A model generated the notes under the pieces. It made no database searches and was not told where the DNA came from. It worked only from the letters and a program-made list of their open reading frames with translations. A DNA stretch of 64,000 nt, from positions 20,794,501-20,858,500 of the forward strand of contig NC_056540.1 in the NCBI RefSeq assembly GCF_910596095.1, in the 5' to 3' direction. This document shows, in pieces, positions 53,630-64,000 of this stretch. The first letter of the stretch is position 1, and the number at the start of each line of letters is the position of its first letter. Made by a program: the position numbers and the translations under genes. Origin of the DNA: Thunnus maccoyii. Taxonomy: Eukaryota; Chordata; Actinopteri; Scombriformes; Scombridae.

Positions 53630-56050
53630 CTCTCTGCCTTAACGAGTCCTTTTGATAATAGTAGCCTGTGTAAATGGAATAAATCCCCCAAATTCATTGC
53701 TTTCCATTGCTAATGCTTTCAAGGCGTTCTGCCGAGCTTATTTTGAGAATAAATAAAGTAAGAATAAAACAATTACACCGACTACTACTGGGTTTTAGAG
53801 TTTTGCATGGCAGATATGGGACAGATTAAGTGATTGTCCAAGATGAAGTTGTAATTTTAAAGTCACACTGGAACGAATTACTCCAGAAATACAAACTTTG
53901 GTTTTATGACTTTTGCTAAGCTGTGCGTTTTATATTCACTGCTGCTTTCTGTGCCAGTCTGTTCAAAGTCACCAACAAAGAATGTTTCACACCTGTTCAG
54001 CCTTTTCTTTTCTGCACAGCCTCCCATACGATGAACCAACTTCCCCACATGACTTTAAAGGACTATACCAGTGTTTTATCAACATTTAAAATACATTAAC
54101 CATATCCCAAATTGGAAACAAATGGATGTCTGTAAGTAAAATATATAACAATGTTGTATGCCTTGGAAAATACTTGTGAGCAATGTTAAGTACACGCAAT
54201 TTGATGTAAATCATCTTAAACATGCAAAAACACCTGTGCCATCCTTCAGTATGAAAGGGCAATGCAGTCACTTTTTGGGGTAGTTACTTCACTGTTGTCC
54301 CTGTTTTATTGTTTTTAAAGAGCACAGACAATGACAACATCTATTAAAATCACTTTTATGTTATCTGACACTCCACAAACCTCCTTTTCTCTTTATTCCT
54401 GTGTAGATTCCTGAGAATGTGTTTCCAGTGTGTATGCGTGACTGGTGGGACTGACGTCATCTTGCTCTTTGACACTGCCGTCGCAGGGGAGATCTCTGTA
54501 AACCTCACTGGTTGCTGGTGTCATCTAGAATCTATACGCTGCAGCCATGAAAACATAATGCCCCTCTTCTTGCTTTGCAATCAGCATTATTGGTTTGTTG
54601 AAAGCTCAGTGGACAGTTATCACTGCAGACCCAGTCGCCCTTCCTCTCTCCCCCCATGTGGGCCTCAGATCAGTCTGATTATGCCTGACACACGGGAAGA
54701 AGAGGGATTATGGTTTCAAGCCTGCTGGGCTGCTGAATCCACACCTGATTCCAGGAGATATGCAGATTGTCTGCTGTTCCTCTTCTACACCTGCTGCCAA
54801 TCTTCTGTCTATTGTAGCCTAGCAGCAGAAAGATTCTTAAATTGTTAATAAGAATACGCTTAAATCCCTAGCAGCTACAACATCTTTCATCCTCAATTCT
54901 GTCTTTACATTGCTGACTCTGTGTGAGCCCTTTAAAGTAAGGAAGAATCAAGCATGAGCCTAATTGGCACCTGTCTTTATCTTGAGGTGGAACACTGCAG
55001 GGTTTTGTTTCAGGTTTATTCTGTTGGCTGTGTTTTTACCCCCTTTTTTTTTAGTCATGTTTACTTCTGTATCAACAAGCCAACAAAAGGAAACTCTGCT
55101 TAAAAAACTTTACTGATGTATACTGTATATGTGTGCTTTTTCCTTGTTTGCTTTGTTAGTTGTGAATGTTTCTTGTTCCTGCATAAACATCTCAGATATA
55201 TGCTAGATAATATTAATTTCCTATTTCCAGCTGCCATGACGGAATATAATAGTTTGAAGGACTTGACATTGTTCCTCAGGTCAGGCAAGGATGACAGGAT
55301 GATTCCCACATATGTCATAATTGTTTTGTTTGGAACGCATAATCCCCATGAAGCTGTCTGAGTAATGCTAAAGGAGCAGCCTTTCTCTAATGAAGCCAAA
55401 TGGGGACGACAGAGACTGTAGAGTGGAGAGAAGTCCTTGAAGTGCATGTGTTTGCAAGAAATCTGAGAATCTACATTAATTAAGGAAAAAGCAGTAGTTC
55501 ACTTAAACTATAACAACAAACCCTCAAAATCTGAACTTTCTCATTGATTTAAATTAAATCCTTTGTTGATAGTGCACTGAATGGTCATTTTTAAATGCAA
55601 GGTCAGTCCTTTGATATTACAATGTAAAGTTAAATTTTAACTGTATCTCCCTTGAAGACAAAGTTCAACTGAAGATGATTTCACTGCACTTCCAACATCA
55701 GGAAAAAACACTGTTTCACTGTTTCACCTCTGGCCACAACCAACATCACTGATGTGTATGGCTTGGTGTGGTCAGAGGTGTGCTCTGTGGTACCAGTGAC
55801 AACATCCAACAGTGATGTCATAGGGTCCTGGAGTCCACCTGTACATCATTGCAACAAGATGAGAGGTTAAACCACTGGAGGTCAGCAAGAACATGATTTT
55901 CAGCGGGTGTGAAGTTTGTCTTTAGCGAAGAGGGAAAATGAAACACACATCACAGTCTTTTGCTTATAAGGACATAAATTCAACAAGCTCATCAACCCTC
56001 AAATTCATTTCCTACGTTTGTAACCTCTTTACAAAAATATGACTAATCTG
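53630..56050. other. opsin upstream flank, no gene seen
   Basis: The 143-codon frame at 54417-54848 has no recognisable domain, no splice context and an unremarkable start; I do not call it a gene. No clear repeat boundaries seen. Confidence 0.4.
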
Positions 56051-56052
56051 GC

Positions 56053-56195
56053 ATGCCCTGGAAGCTTGCTGGTTAAGATGCATGATTCATAACTGCAACG
56101 ACTGCAGTTCAACTCCAGCAGGGGACCTTTGTTGCATGTCATCCATCTCTCTACCCTCATTTCCTGTCATCTCTCGCTATCTAATAAAGGTATAA
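56053..56195 (+). mobile_element. tRNA-derived SINE
   Basis: A box-A-like segment (TGCTGGTTAAGATGCATGAT), a box-B-like segment (GCAGTTCAACTCC) about 45 bases later, then 'tgcatgtcatccatctctct', 'ttcctgtcatctctc' and a final 'ctatctaataaaggta'. This tail is typical of fish SINEs. It is followed by TA/TG microsatellites. Confidence 0.65.
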
Positions 56196-56204
56196 ATACA
56201 CACT

Positions 56205-56213
56205 ATATATATG

Positions 56214-56249
<36 letters not shown>

Positions 56250-56268
56250 CCGTATATATATATGTACA
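56205..56268. repeat. (TA)n/(TG)n microsatellite
   Basis: Alternating TA and TG runs between the SINE and the Tc1/mariner relic. Confidence 0.9.
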
Positions 56269-56748
56269 GACGAGTGACAAATTAAAGGAAAAACTGGACA
56301 AGTCTGAATACTTGACCCCTACAATGAGGGGATCTGGTGGCTCTGTTATGCTGTGGGGGGCATTTTGCTGGCATGGTTTGGGTCCACTTGTCCCCTTAGA
56401 GGGAAGGGTCACTGCAAATCAATACAAAGTTGTTCTGAGTGATCACCTTTATACTATGAAACATTTCTATCCTGATGGGAATAGTCTCTTCCAGGATGAC
56501 CTCAATTCATAGGGCATGAGGGGTCACTGAATGGTTTGATGAGTATGAAAATGATGTGAATCATATGCTATGGCCTTCACAGTCACCAGATCTCAACCCA
56601 GCTGAACACTTATGGGAGATTTTGGACTGACGTTTTGACAGTGCTCATCATCAAAACACCAAATGAGGGAATAGCTTTTTGAAGAATGGTGTCCATCAGC
56701 TTTGGTTTGATTCAACAAGTCTCTGGAACTCTTCTGGAGAGATGAACA
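56269..56748 (+). pseudogene. Tc1/mariner transposase relic
   Basis: A short end-like segment (CGAGTGACAAATTAAAGG) is followed at once by the C-terminal half of a Tc1-type transposase: GGSVMLWGAF, WHGLGPLVPLEG, then FQDD (the second catalytic Asp region), and after a frame change and stops WFDEYENDV and [15 protein letters not shown] (containing the third catalytic residue). The N-terminal DNA-binding half and first catalytic Asp are missing. Both sides are flanked by TA-rich microsatellite, in keeping with TA target sites. Confidence 0.75.
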
Positions 56749-56785
56749 CCATATATATATATATCTATATATATATATATATATG
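56749..56785. repeat. (TA)n microsatellite
   Basis: TA run, once interrupted by TC, directly after the Tc1/mariner relic. Confidence 0.9.
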
Positions 56786-57700
56786 CTCACAACCAATATA
56801 TATACAGAACATGAAAGTAACTCAACAGTCCAAATTCACCTGACATCAAACACTTGATAGAAATACCAGACCAATAACAGATCACAGTGATCACTATAGC
56901 CTCTCTGCTATTCTAAGCTATTTTTGTGCAAAAATCATATCAAACATTCTCAACAGGATGGACATACAGGGCAAATCAATAGAAAGATATTGACTAATAC
57001 AGAGCGAAAGGTTAGAGAGTAGAGAGATAAATTAATCATTAAAGGACTGCAAGAATTAGATCATTTTTGCCAAATACCAACAGAATACCTAAAGAGTCAG
57101 AGCTATGAAACAGCTACTGAGGGAGATGATATCACTGGATTGTTTTGTCAAGCGTATATCATCTGAACTGGCCCTGAAAAGGCTCAGACTGACACTGGTG
57201 TGATGGGATTCGGTTGAAAAACTAGTCCTGTTTTGTGTTAATTATGTCAGTTAATTATAGTGTCTTAATGACAACAATATGTTAAATATCATCTTCAATA
57301 GATTTCCAATATTTCCAATTACCATATAAATAGTGATATGACTAAAACTCTGGAGTAGTGTATGCTATCATGTATGCTGCCTTATGTTCCACAATCACAT
57401 CATATCAGATGGTTTCTGAATAACAGGCTTTAAAAAGTTAAGTGAATCATTTTACAGCTGCAAGTCATCCAAGCTAACTCCAGCTTTTTGTCATGTTAGA
57501 AAAGTCAATTTAACATCCCAAAATTGTGATTATGCACCCTTTCATCTTTCCGCAAAACATGTGTTAAAGGGCACTTCATATGAATAAGAAAGCTGTAGGT
57601 TATTGTCTAAACTTTGATAGAAAAGCAACAGTATATATGTAGCAAAAATTAGAATATAAAATATTGAACATGTAAATCTGAAATTCCTCTCTTTTTGTGT
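56786..57700. other. non-coding stretch between the transposon relics
   Basis: AT-rich, no gene or recognisable repeat seen. Confidence 0.4.
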
Positions 57701-58780
57701 GTGTTTGTTTAACAGGGGTGTGCACAACTTGGACCCCTGAGTGGATTGAGGACACATCAAGTATGATAACAAGAATGTGATAGCCTCTGACTAAGCGTTC
57801 CTGGGTGGGAAGCCACTGAGGGATGGTGTGCTCATTGCTGCACTAGTGACTTCTGCTGGTTAGTCGGGGAACCTGCACAGAGGAGAGTGGGAACTGGTAT
57901 GAACAGCAGGAACCTCCACATATATAACACTATATGGGTGTAGATAATCAAAGGAAAAGCACAGTGAAGTGGCTGCAGCAAGAGGAAACTCACTGAGAAC
58001 ATCCACAAGATAAACACAGAACACACAAATGGAGAATCGAGGGACAAGCTTCTCTGCTCCCATAAAGCAATCTTTGCACCCATCCTGGTTGAATCTGACT
58101 ACCAAGACCTGTGTTACTGATGCCGTAATTCACACAGCAGGGGATGATTTGCAGGGGAAGGCACATGGATGCAACCTCTAGTCCTGGGGCAACTGTTACG
58201 ACAGCAACCATCCCCACATCAGAAGCATTAACCTCAAGACCAGAATGAATCGGATGAACCAGAACTTCAGGCCAGTAATCACCTGGTCAGTCTGTGGAGT
58301 CCACTAGAATCTGACATGGAGAAGCGATAGCCAGACAGACCTAGTTGGTGATGTATGTCCTGGTGATGCTGTGGCAACCAAGGAACCTTTGGAGTTGGTC
58401 AATTGGTCGATTGGTCATTGTCTTCACCTTTTTTGGATCCATTTGGATTCTGACTGAAGACACAATGAAACCCAGGAAGGAAACAGCAGATATGTGGACT
58501 TTTCAGCCTTGGCAAAAGTTGGTTCACCAAAAAAACTTGCTTTGATTGAGAAATGCCATCAAGGTAGACAAACACAGACTTGTCTATCATATTCCTGGGG
58601 ACATTAGCCTGAAAGCTTGTGAAGCTAATGGGCATAACCAGGTACCTGTAGAGGCTACTGAGTGTGTTAAATACAATTTTCCTCTCATCTCCGTTGCTTG
58701 TGTGCACCAGGTGTTACTTAAGTGAACTGATAAGTTGATGTTGTGCAGGTCTAGCTTGGTAAAATATATCTACATATTGT
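57700..58780 (-). pseudogene. Ty3/gypsy retrotransposon pol relic
   Basis: On the minus strand from about 58765 to 58400 the frame shows the order of a gypsy reverse transcriptase: LTKLDLHN, then GDERKIVFNT, YRYLVMPISF, and VFVYLDGI in place of the active-site YLDD. A C-to-G type change has therefore removed one catalytic Asp. Stops and shifts break the rest. The lower-coordinate part (57700-58400) has a similar base composition and may be the following pol region, but I see no clear motif. No LTRs found. Confidence 0.6.
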
Positions 58781-61152
58781 CTATTATAAAAGAAGTCTAT
58801 ATATAGATTATGTAGGCATCATGTGCTCATATGCTTTTATTCATATTTTCTGCCAACATAGGTGTTACAGTATGCGTGTTTGTTCCTCAGCAATGATGGT
58901 TGAGGTGTTTCTTTGCTTTATAGCATGGTCCCATCTTAAACACAGTTGCTGGTTCCCTATTCCACCAGTGCCCACACCTTAGTCCCAGTGCCCAATAGCC
59001 CCATTTGTTAACACATCCGTGGTTAATGGAGTACCAGATGGGAAGAAATTACACAGCACAGCATCATCAATAATCCACCCTTAGCATGCAGAGACACCTA
59101 TTCCTCCATCTGTGGCCATACATGGTGTCTGCAGCGAGATATGGATACTGGCATCATGTTTCCCTGACTGACTATTAAAAAGAGCCAGTTGGTGAGCCAA
59201 AATATCAGATTAAAAAAAACAAAAACAAAACTTAAAAAAAAAAATTATTGACCTGTATTTTTTTAGTAAATGTCAACAGTGTAGGGAACTCACACATAAC
59301 GCATCAAAGCACAAAAAATGTCAATGAGTATATTTATTTTTGTTCTTTTTTCCATTTAAGACTAAATTTAATGACCAACAATATTTTGAGTGTATTTTCT
59401 TTACTCAGTGTTCCACTAGACTACACTTTTACTGTCATGAACTAATTTTTCTCTTAACTTGCTTCGAACTGAAGTCAGAATAAACTACAACTCTTGGCCA
59501 CTTCCCACATTAACACCTCACAAAAAGGAGCTTCTAGGTGTAGAACTTTAATAAAGCTCACAAAGCCTTTAGTACAGTTCTTGTTGACAGCGCCAAACTC
59601 AACACATTCTACTAAAAAAACAACAACTGTAGTCTCTACAGGTTTGACTAGGCTACTTTTGCACCATCTTTTTCTTGGATTACTGAATGACACAGACCAT
59701 GTGGGTGTGTAATGAGGGAAACAGATGAATAGAGCTGAGAGAATTAGGGATGGTGATGATGATGAAAAGTGTGTGTCTACAAAAAAACCCCAGCTTTTGT
59801 ATAGACTCATTTAAAGCTCATCTCAGCCTGACATTTTTGGGTGATAAAATTGTTTGAGTGGCACAACGCAGGTCTAATGGTTTTGCTCCACAGAATCCAC
59901 ACAATAGCAGGTCTCTATTCAACTCTAAAGTAACCCACACATTAACATCTGCACTTGGATGGGAATGTGGGAGACAGATTGCTTGAGTGTGAGGAAAAGT
60001 CAATTACAAAGACATATAGTCAATATTAAATAAATAAATCTACATGACTTTTTGAAATAGACTCCCATATTAATAAATACAGACAAAATTTGTAATTGTG
60101 AAATAATCTGATAATTTTTGTCAACTCGCTGCTTTTCAGCATGTTATTGTGAAAGAAAGCAAGATCAAAAATATTTTCTATTTTTCTATGAAAAATAGAA
60201 AATATTTTTCATCACTTTTAGCTGAATTTTAAAAAAAGAATTATTTCACAATATCATGGTTACAGTACACATTTGGTCTTTCTTTATCAGTAATATTTAT
60301 TTAATTGTGAACATCTTGGTTCAAGACAGGGTCAATAACTAGAAGTAAAGATAAGTTATAAGATGTTTGTATGAAGATGTGTGATAAACTATGTACAGTA
60401 CAATATATTATTTGAATTGTGGCAACAATTTGGCCATCAGGTGTCAGTATTGTTCACTGTCTGGTGTTCATTATGTTACACTTTTGCTATCATTTTAGAG
60501 GCAGTTCACATCATAGAAATGAAGTAACTTAGTTAAACATTGAACTCTGTTTGAGGTTTCCTTTTGCCTGCTCAGATATTTATTTAAACTTGTATATGAT
60601 TACAATTTTCTATAGTACACACTTTAAAGATTACCTCAAGTTAAGGATTACAGAAAACATTAACATTGTAAATTTCATTTTGTGTTCATTTGGATATGTA
60701 CAAATATTCTCATAACAACTCAAACTCATCCAGGCGAACTGAAGACAGATATTAACATTAATATTTATACACTCAAAAGGCTCACAATGTTCACACTTTA
60801 ACTGTAACACTGGTCCATTTACTGGTGCAGCCTGTTAAAGGCACAAGAAAAAGCCCTTTATCCAACTCCACAGCAAAGAGAGCAACAACACAGACAGTAC
60901 TCTGAGATCTACAAGAGGAATGACAAAGTTGAAGAACAGGTTTGTCAGAGAGTGTTCCCTTTCAGAAAGGTTGTTCCAGTTATTGCATGCTGAAGTACTG
61001 AGATCACTTCACTGAGGAATGGAACAGCGCTGCTGTTACTTATATGTATTCTCGCATGACGCTCAGGGGCCTGTTTGATGAGAAAGTGGCTTGACAGAGC
61101 CACACGTATGTCGAGGCAAACCTCTGCCTCTGCCGCTCCCTCCACCATCTCT
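58781..61152. other. intergenic DNA downstream of vgll1
   Basis: No gene seen. It contains the palindrome at 60093-60251 and, near its right end, the vgll1 3' UTR; AATAAA on the minus strand occurs near 60578-60583 but I cannot tell if it is used. Confidence 0.45.
60093..60251. repeat. foldback element with a perfect 20-bp inner hairpin
   Basis: Inner arms 60167-60186 and 60190-60209 are perfectly complementary (AAAAATATTTTCTATTTTTC and its reverse) with a TAT loop. Outer arms ATTGTGAAATAAT (about 60094-60106) and ATTATTTCACAAT (about 60239-60251) are also perfectly inverted. AT-rich palindromic MITE is the simplest reading. Confidence 0.6.
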
Positions 61153-63037
61153 TCAGTACCAGTACAAATCCTTCTTGTCCAGATGCCGTCCTGACAGAGA
61201 GGACACAAAGGTGAAGCATTTCTGAGCAGCTCTGTACATGAACATGTTTGTAATAAATGCTGAGTGAATGTAAACTGTAATAGGCTACATTTCATTTCTC
61301 AATATAAGGTGCACAATTTCATGTGTAGTTACCAAGCAACAAGTGAGGAAAATGGGAAATAACTAATAATTAACAAATACCTAACAAGTAGTGCAAGATA
61401 ATGATGGATTATCAATGTTGAAAGACAAATGATTAGCTCCCACATAACTGCAAATCTGCATCCTGACCACATTCTTGATGAATCACTCCTGATTAACTCT
61501 GCATCCGGTGCCATTTGGTACATAATTACTCAGCATTTATGTATGCCTTCAGGTAAAGTGTTGTATCATAATGCATCATACTGACTTGTTACCCAGAATG
61601 CACTATTGCATCATGATTGCTACAAATAGTTGTCAATATTAATGTAAATGTGTTCTGAACATGACAATTAAAATCTTTTTTTGAGAATTCATCTGTCTCT
61701 GTGGTGGTACATTTGTGCTGTGCAGTAAAGACTCTGTTGCTTCTTGTCATTGTTAATGTGATGACTCTACTTTACCTGAGGGGGCACAAAAATAGAAAAA
61801 AATATGTAAACAATAAGTAAGTAATGGTTAGTTATTTGTTATGTGCCATTTAACTACTGGTTCAGAGAACTACAGCAATTTGGTTTTGCATTGAAAGTTG
61901 GGAGAATTACAAGAAACAGGTTTTAAAAATGCTCAAAACTGATGCAGCAGAGGCCAAGATAACTTTTCCTTTAGTTCCTAGACTGCATCAAGATGTAAAA
62001 ACGTTGGAATCTGCACTTCCCAGAATGCAACTGAATATTGTGTTTTCGTTAGACCCTCCATGCCTGGTCCTGGTACTCCATACCCCCAGTTTGTAGCTGG
62101 AACAGAAGCAACCTTCTACATCTTTTTTAACTGTTTGTGTTGTACTCCAGATTGACAGATATCCAGCTAATCATTAGATACTTTCCATTAGATTAGTATC
62201 TAACTGTGTGTTTTTCAAATTCACTCAACACAATATAGTTATTGATGCACAGTTAGTTCCTTTGTCAAACCATTCAGGATTTTGGGGACCTTATTCCAAA
62301 GCACTATCAATTTCTCATCTAAGGAGCAGTTATTTCCATTTCATTGGTTGGAAGATTTTTTTAAAAGATGCTGTATTACAGTTGAATGCTTACCAGGTTC
62401 ATAGCCTACAGAGGGGTCCACAGAGTCTCTAAACCCTTGAGGCACCGTCCAGCTGGGAAGCAGTTCTGGCTTGGAGGTGGAGGCCATGCTAGGTCCCATC
62501 TCACCCCGGTCACTGTGCAGTAGGTTGAGCAGGGACGTGGCATACTGCTGTCCAGTAAGACTCAACCCATCTGGGGACAGGGAGTATGCGATGGATGGCA
62601 ATCCCGGGGCTTCTGCTGTCCTGGCAGCGAAGGAGTGCCATGGGCCAGGGGAGTCGTCTGCAGGGCTGAAGGTCAGGCGACGACCTGCTACAGGAGGGAC
62701 CTGTGACTCTGAGTAAGAGTCAGCAGCATTGCCCTGACAGGCGCTGGTCTCCTCTGCAGGGGTAAATAAAGAAGCAGTGCAATGAGAACAAATGAAACTG
62801 ACTGTCCCGTTTTTAGTCAAGTAAGTCATACACTGTTAATTATGTGCACTTACCCAATTTAATAGGTTTGCGGATTTTCTTTGTCTTCACTGCCGGAGCC
62901 TTGGCCTTGCTTACTTTGCTGAGAGCACGGCTGAAGTGAGCATCCACCATGCTGCCGATATCCCCCCGGAAGTAAGTCAGGATGACACACTGCTCCTCCA
63001 CCTTCACAGCTATCGGACTGTCTGTTCTGTCTTCCAT
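61153..63037 (-). CDS. vgll1: vestigial-like family member 1 (TEAD co-factor)
   Basis: Transcription co-factor that binds TEAD proteins through its Tondu (TDU) motif. Minus-strand coding exons: 63037-62854, 62753-62394 and 61190-61153; phases 1 and 1 agree; 193 residues (human 258). The TDU motif is at about residues 18-42 (VILTYFRGDIGSMVDAHFSR), followed by a basic stretch (KTKKIRKPIK). The middle exon is rich in Ser and Pro with SPDGLSLTGQQYATSLLNLL. The last coding exon is only 38 nt and adds GRHLDKKDLYWY before TGA. A 5' UTR acceptor (TTTTCTCAG) sits 14 bases before the ATG, so at least one non-coding exon lies to the right. Its position near cd40lg matches human Xq26. Confidence 0.93.
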
Positions 63038-63050
63038 GTGTCAGCTGTGA

Positions 63051-64000
63051 CTGAGAAAAGAGATAAAACAGGATCATTAAAAATACTGAGGATAGATTAC
63101 GTGTCAAATGGAATGATGAATGAATGAAGTTACTCTGTCTAATTTCACTTGAAGATTTTAAAAGGCTGTTCTTACGTATTTGCAATCCCACTTGTAATTG
63201 CTTTTCTTTTTTTGAAAATGTCTAACATGTGTCTGTGAATCATCTGTGCATCTGTCCATGCTAAACTGTATACAGTACGTTTATTCTTGTACACAGGTCT
63301 CTCTTGAAAAAGAGATCTCAATAAGACTACCTGTTTAAATAAAGGATTAAACAAAATAAAATACAAGTAGGATAATAATCAATGCAACTAATCATTAAGT
63401 ACTCCACAAGATGCAAACAACATATTTGATATTTCATCACTTAAAACTTATTGTGGTAAGTTAAAAAAACAAAACAAATCAATGAATAGAAATCAGTGGC
63501 TCTCAATCTGCATTAGTGAAAACATCTCAGAATATTCTCTTGAATGCCATTAAAGAGAATAAAGTAAACTAAATATGTGCAAAACTGGGTTCAGAGTCTC
63601 ATTTTCATCATCATCATCATCATTATTATTATTATTATTATGAGGCTACTCTATGACATTGCAGATACTTTTTCTGCATAATAAACCAAAATATAACTTG
63701 ACATCAAACTAAAAGAAATACCTTGAACTTAATATGTAGTTTACTGCTATCTAGAAGAATTAATGACAAGGTGAATTAAAAAAAAAGTTTTTAGCAAACA
63801 TTTCTATTTCAACCAATTCCAACACAAGAACCTAATTACACATTAAACCATCAGTTTGGAAGTATTTTAAGCGTGAGGTGCCCTACATGTCAGGTCGACT
63901 GACGTCAATGCCAAAATGATCAATTCCGAGAAACGTCAACATTTGCATGAATTTACTTTGTAGTTACTTCTTCAAAATAAACAACATCTGGTTGGATATT
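63051..64000. other. vgll1 upstream intron/flank
   Basis: AT-rich, with a CAT/ATT microsatellite at about 63604-63641. No exon or recognised repeat. The vgll1 5' UTR exon should be here or beyond the window. Confidence 0.5.

Noticed and set aside
54417..54848. 143-codon plus-strand open frame
   Set aside because: No domain, no family resemblance, no splice support, and its first part overlaps nothing conserved that I can see.
56053..56195. A tRNA gene
   Set aside because: The box-A and box-B-like words are followed by a typical SINE tail and no acceptor stem closes around them.
62471..62716. 81-codon plus-strand frame inside vgll1
   Set aside because: Antisense shadow of vgll1 exon 2, whose minus-strand frame has correct splice phases and follows the TDU exon.

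Overview
This window is nuclear DNA from a ray-finned fish, probably a spiny-rayed (percomorph) teleost. Evidence for this is the AT-rich, intron-rich layout, the short vertebrate-type exons with GT-AG splice sites, a non-visual opsin of the TMT (teleost multiple tissue) family, a fish-type CD40 ligand, and teleost-style interspersed repeats. No bacterial gene, rRNA or CRISPR array is present. All six protein-coding genes are split, so their structures below were assembled by hand from splice sites, reading phase and family similarity.

Layout, left to right: (1) minus strand, the first five coding exons (186 residues) of a TM9SF2-like nonaspanin, which runs off the left edge; (2) plus strand, rbmx (hnRNP G), complete in eight coding exons, followed by two well-formed extra exons of unknown status; (3) plus strand, arhgef6 (alpha-PIX), complete in 22 coding exons over 24 kb, including a 21-nt microexon; (4) minus strand, cd40lg, complete in four exons; (5) minus strand, a TMT-type opsin, complete in four exons; (6) minus strand, vgll1, complete in three coding exons. 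The order and relative orientation rbmx, arhgef6, cd40lg, vgll1 match human Xq26.3 as I remember it. The opsin sits between cd40lg and vgll1, and placental mammals lack TMT opsins.

The genes do not form one pathway. They are a conserved neighbourhood: a Golgi/endosome membrane protein, a nuclear RNA-binding splicing factor, a Rac/Cdc42 exchange factor, a T-cell co-stimulatory ligand, a photoreceptor GPCR and a TEAD co-factor.

Repeats fill the introns and the long opsin-vgll1 gap. They include TTAA-flanked MITEs (one with a nested hAT-like insertion), foldback elements, an antisense LINE reverse-transcriptase relic, a probable solo LTR, a Tc1/mariner relic, a Ty3/gypsy pol relic and a tRNA-derived SINE. 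The most interesting unexplained signals are a 58-nt, nearly perfect hairpin in opsin intron 1 that pairs better as RNA on the opsin strand, the two spliced-looking exons just beyond rbmx, and an in-frame alternative exon in the TM9SF2-like gene. All identifications were made by reading; no database search was run.
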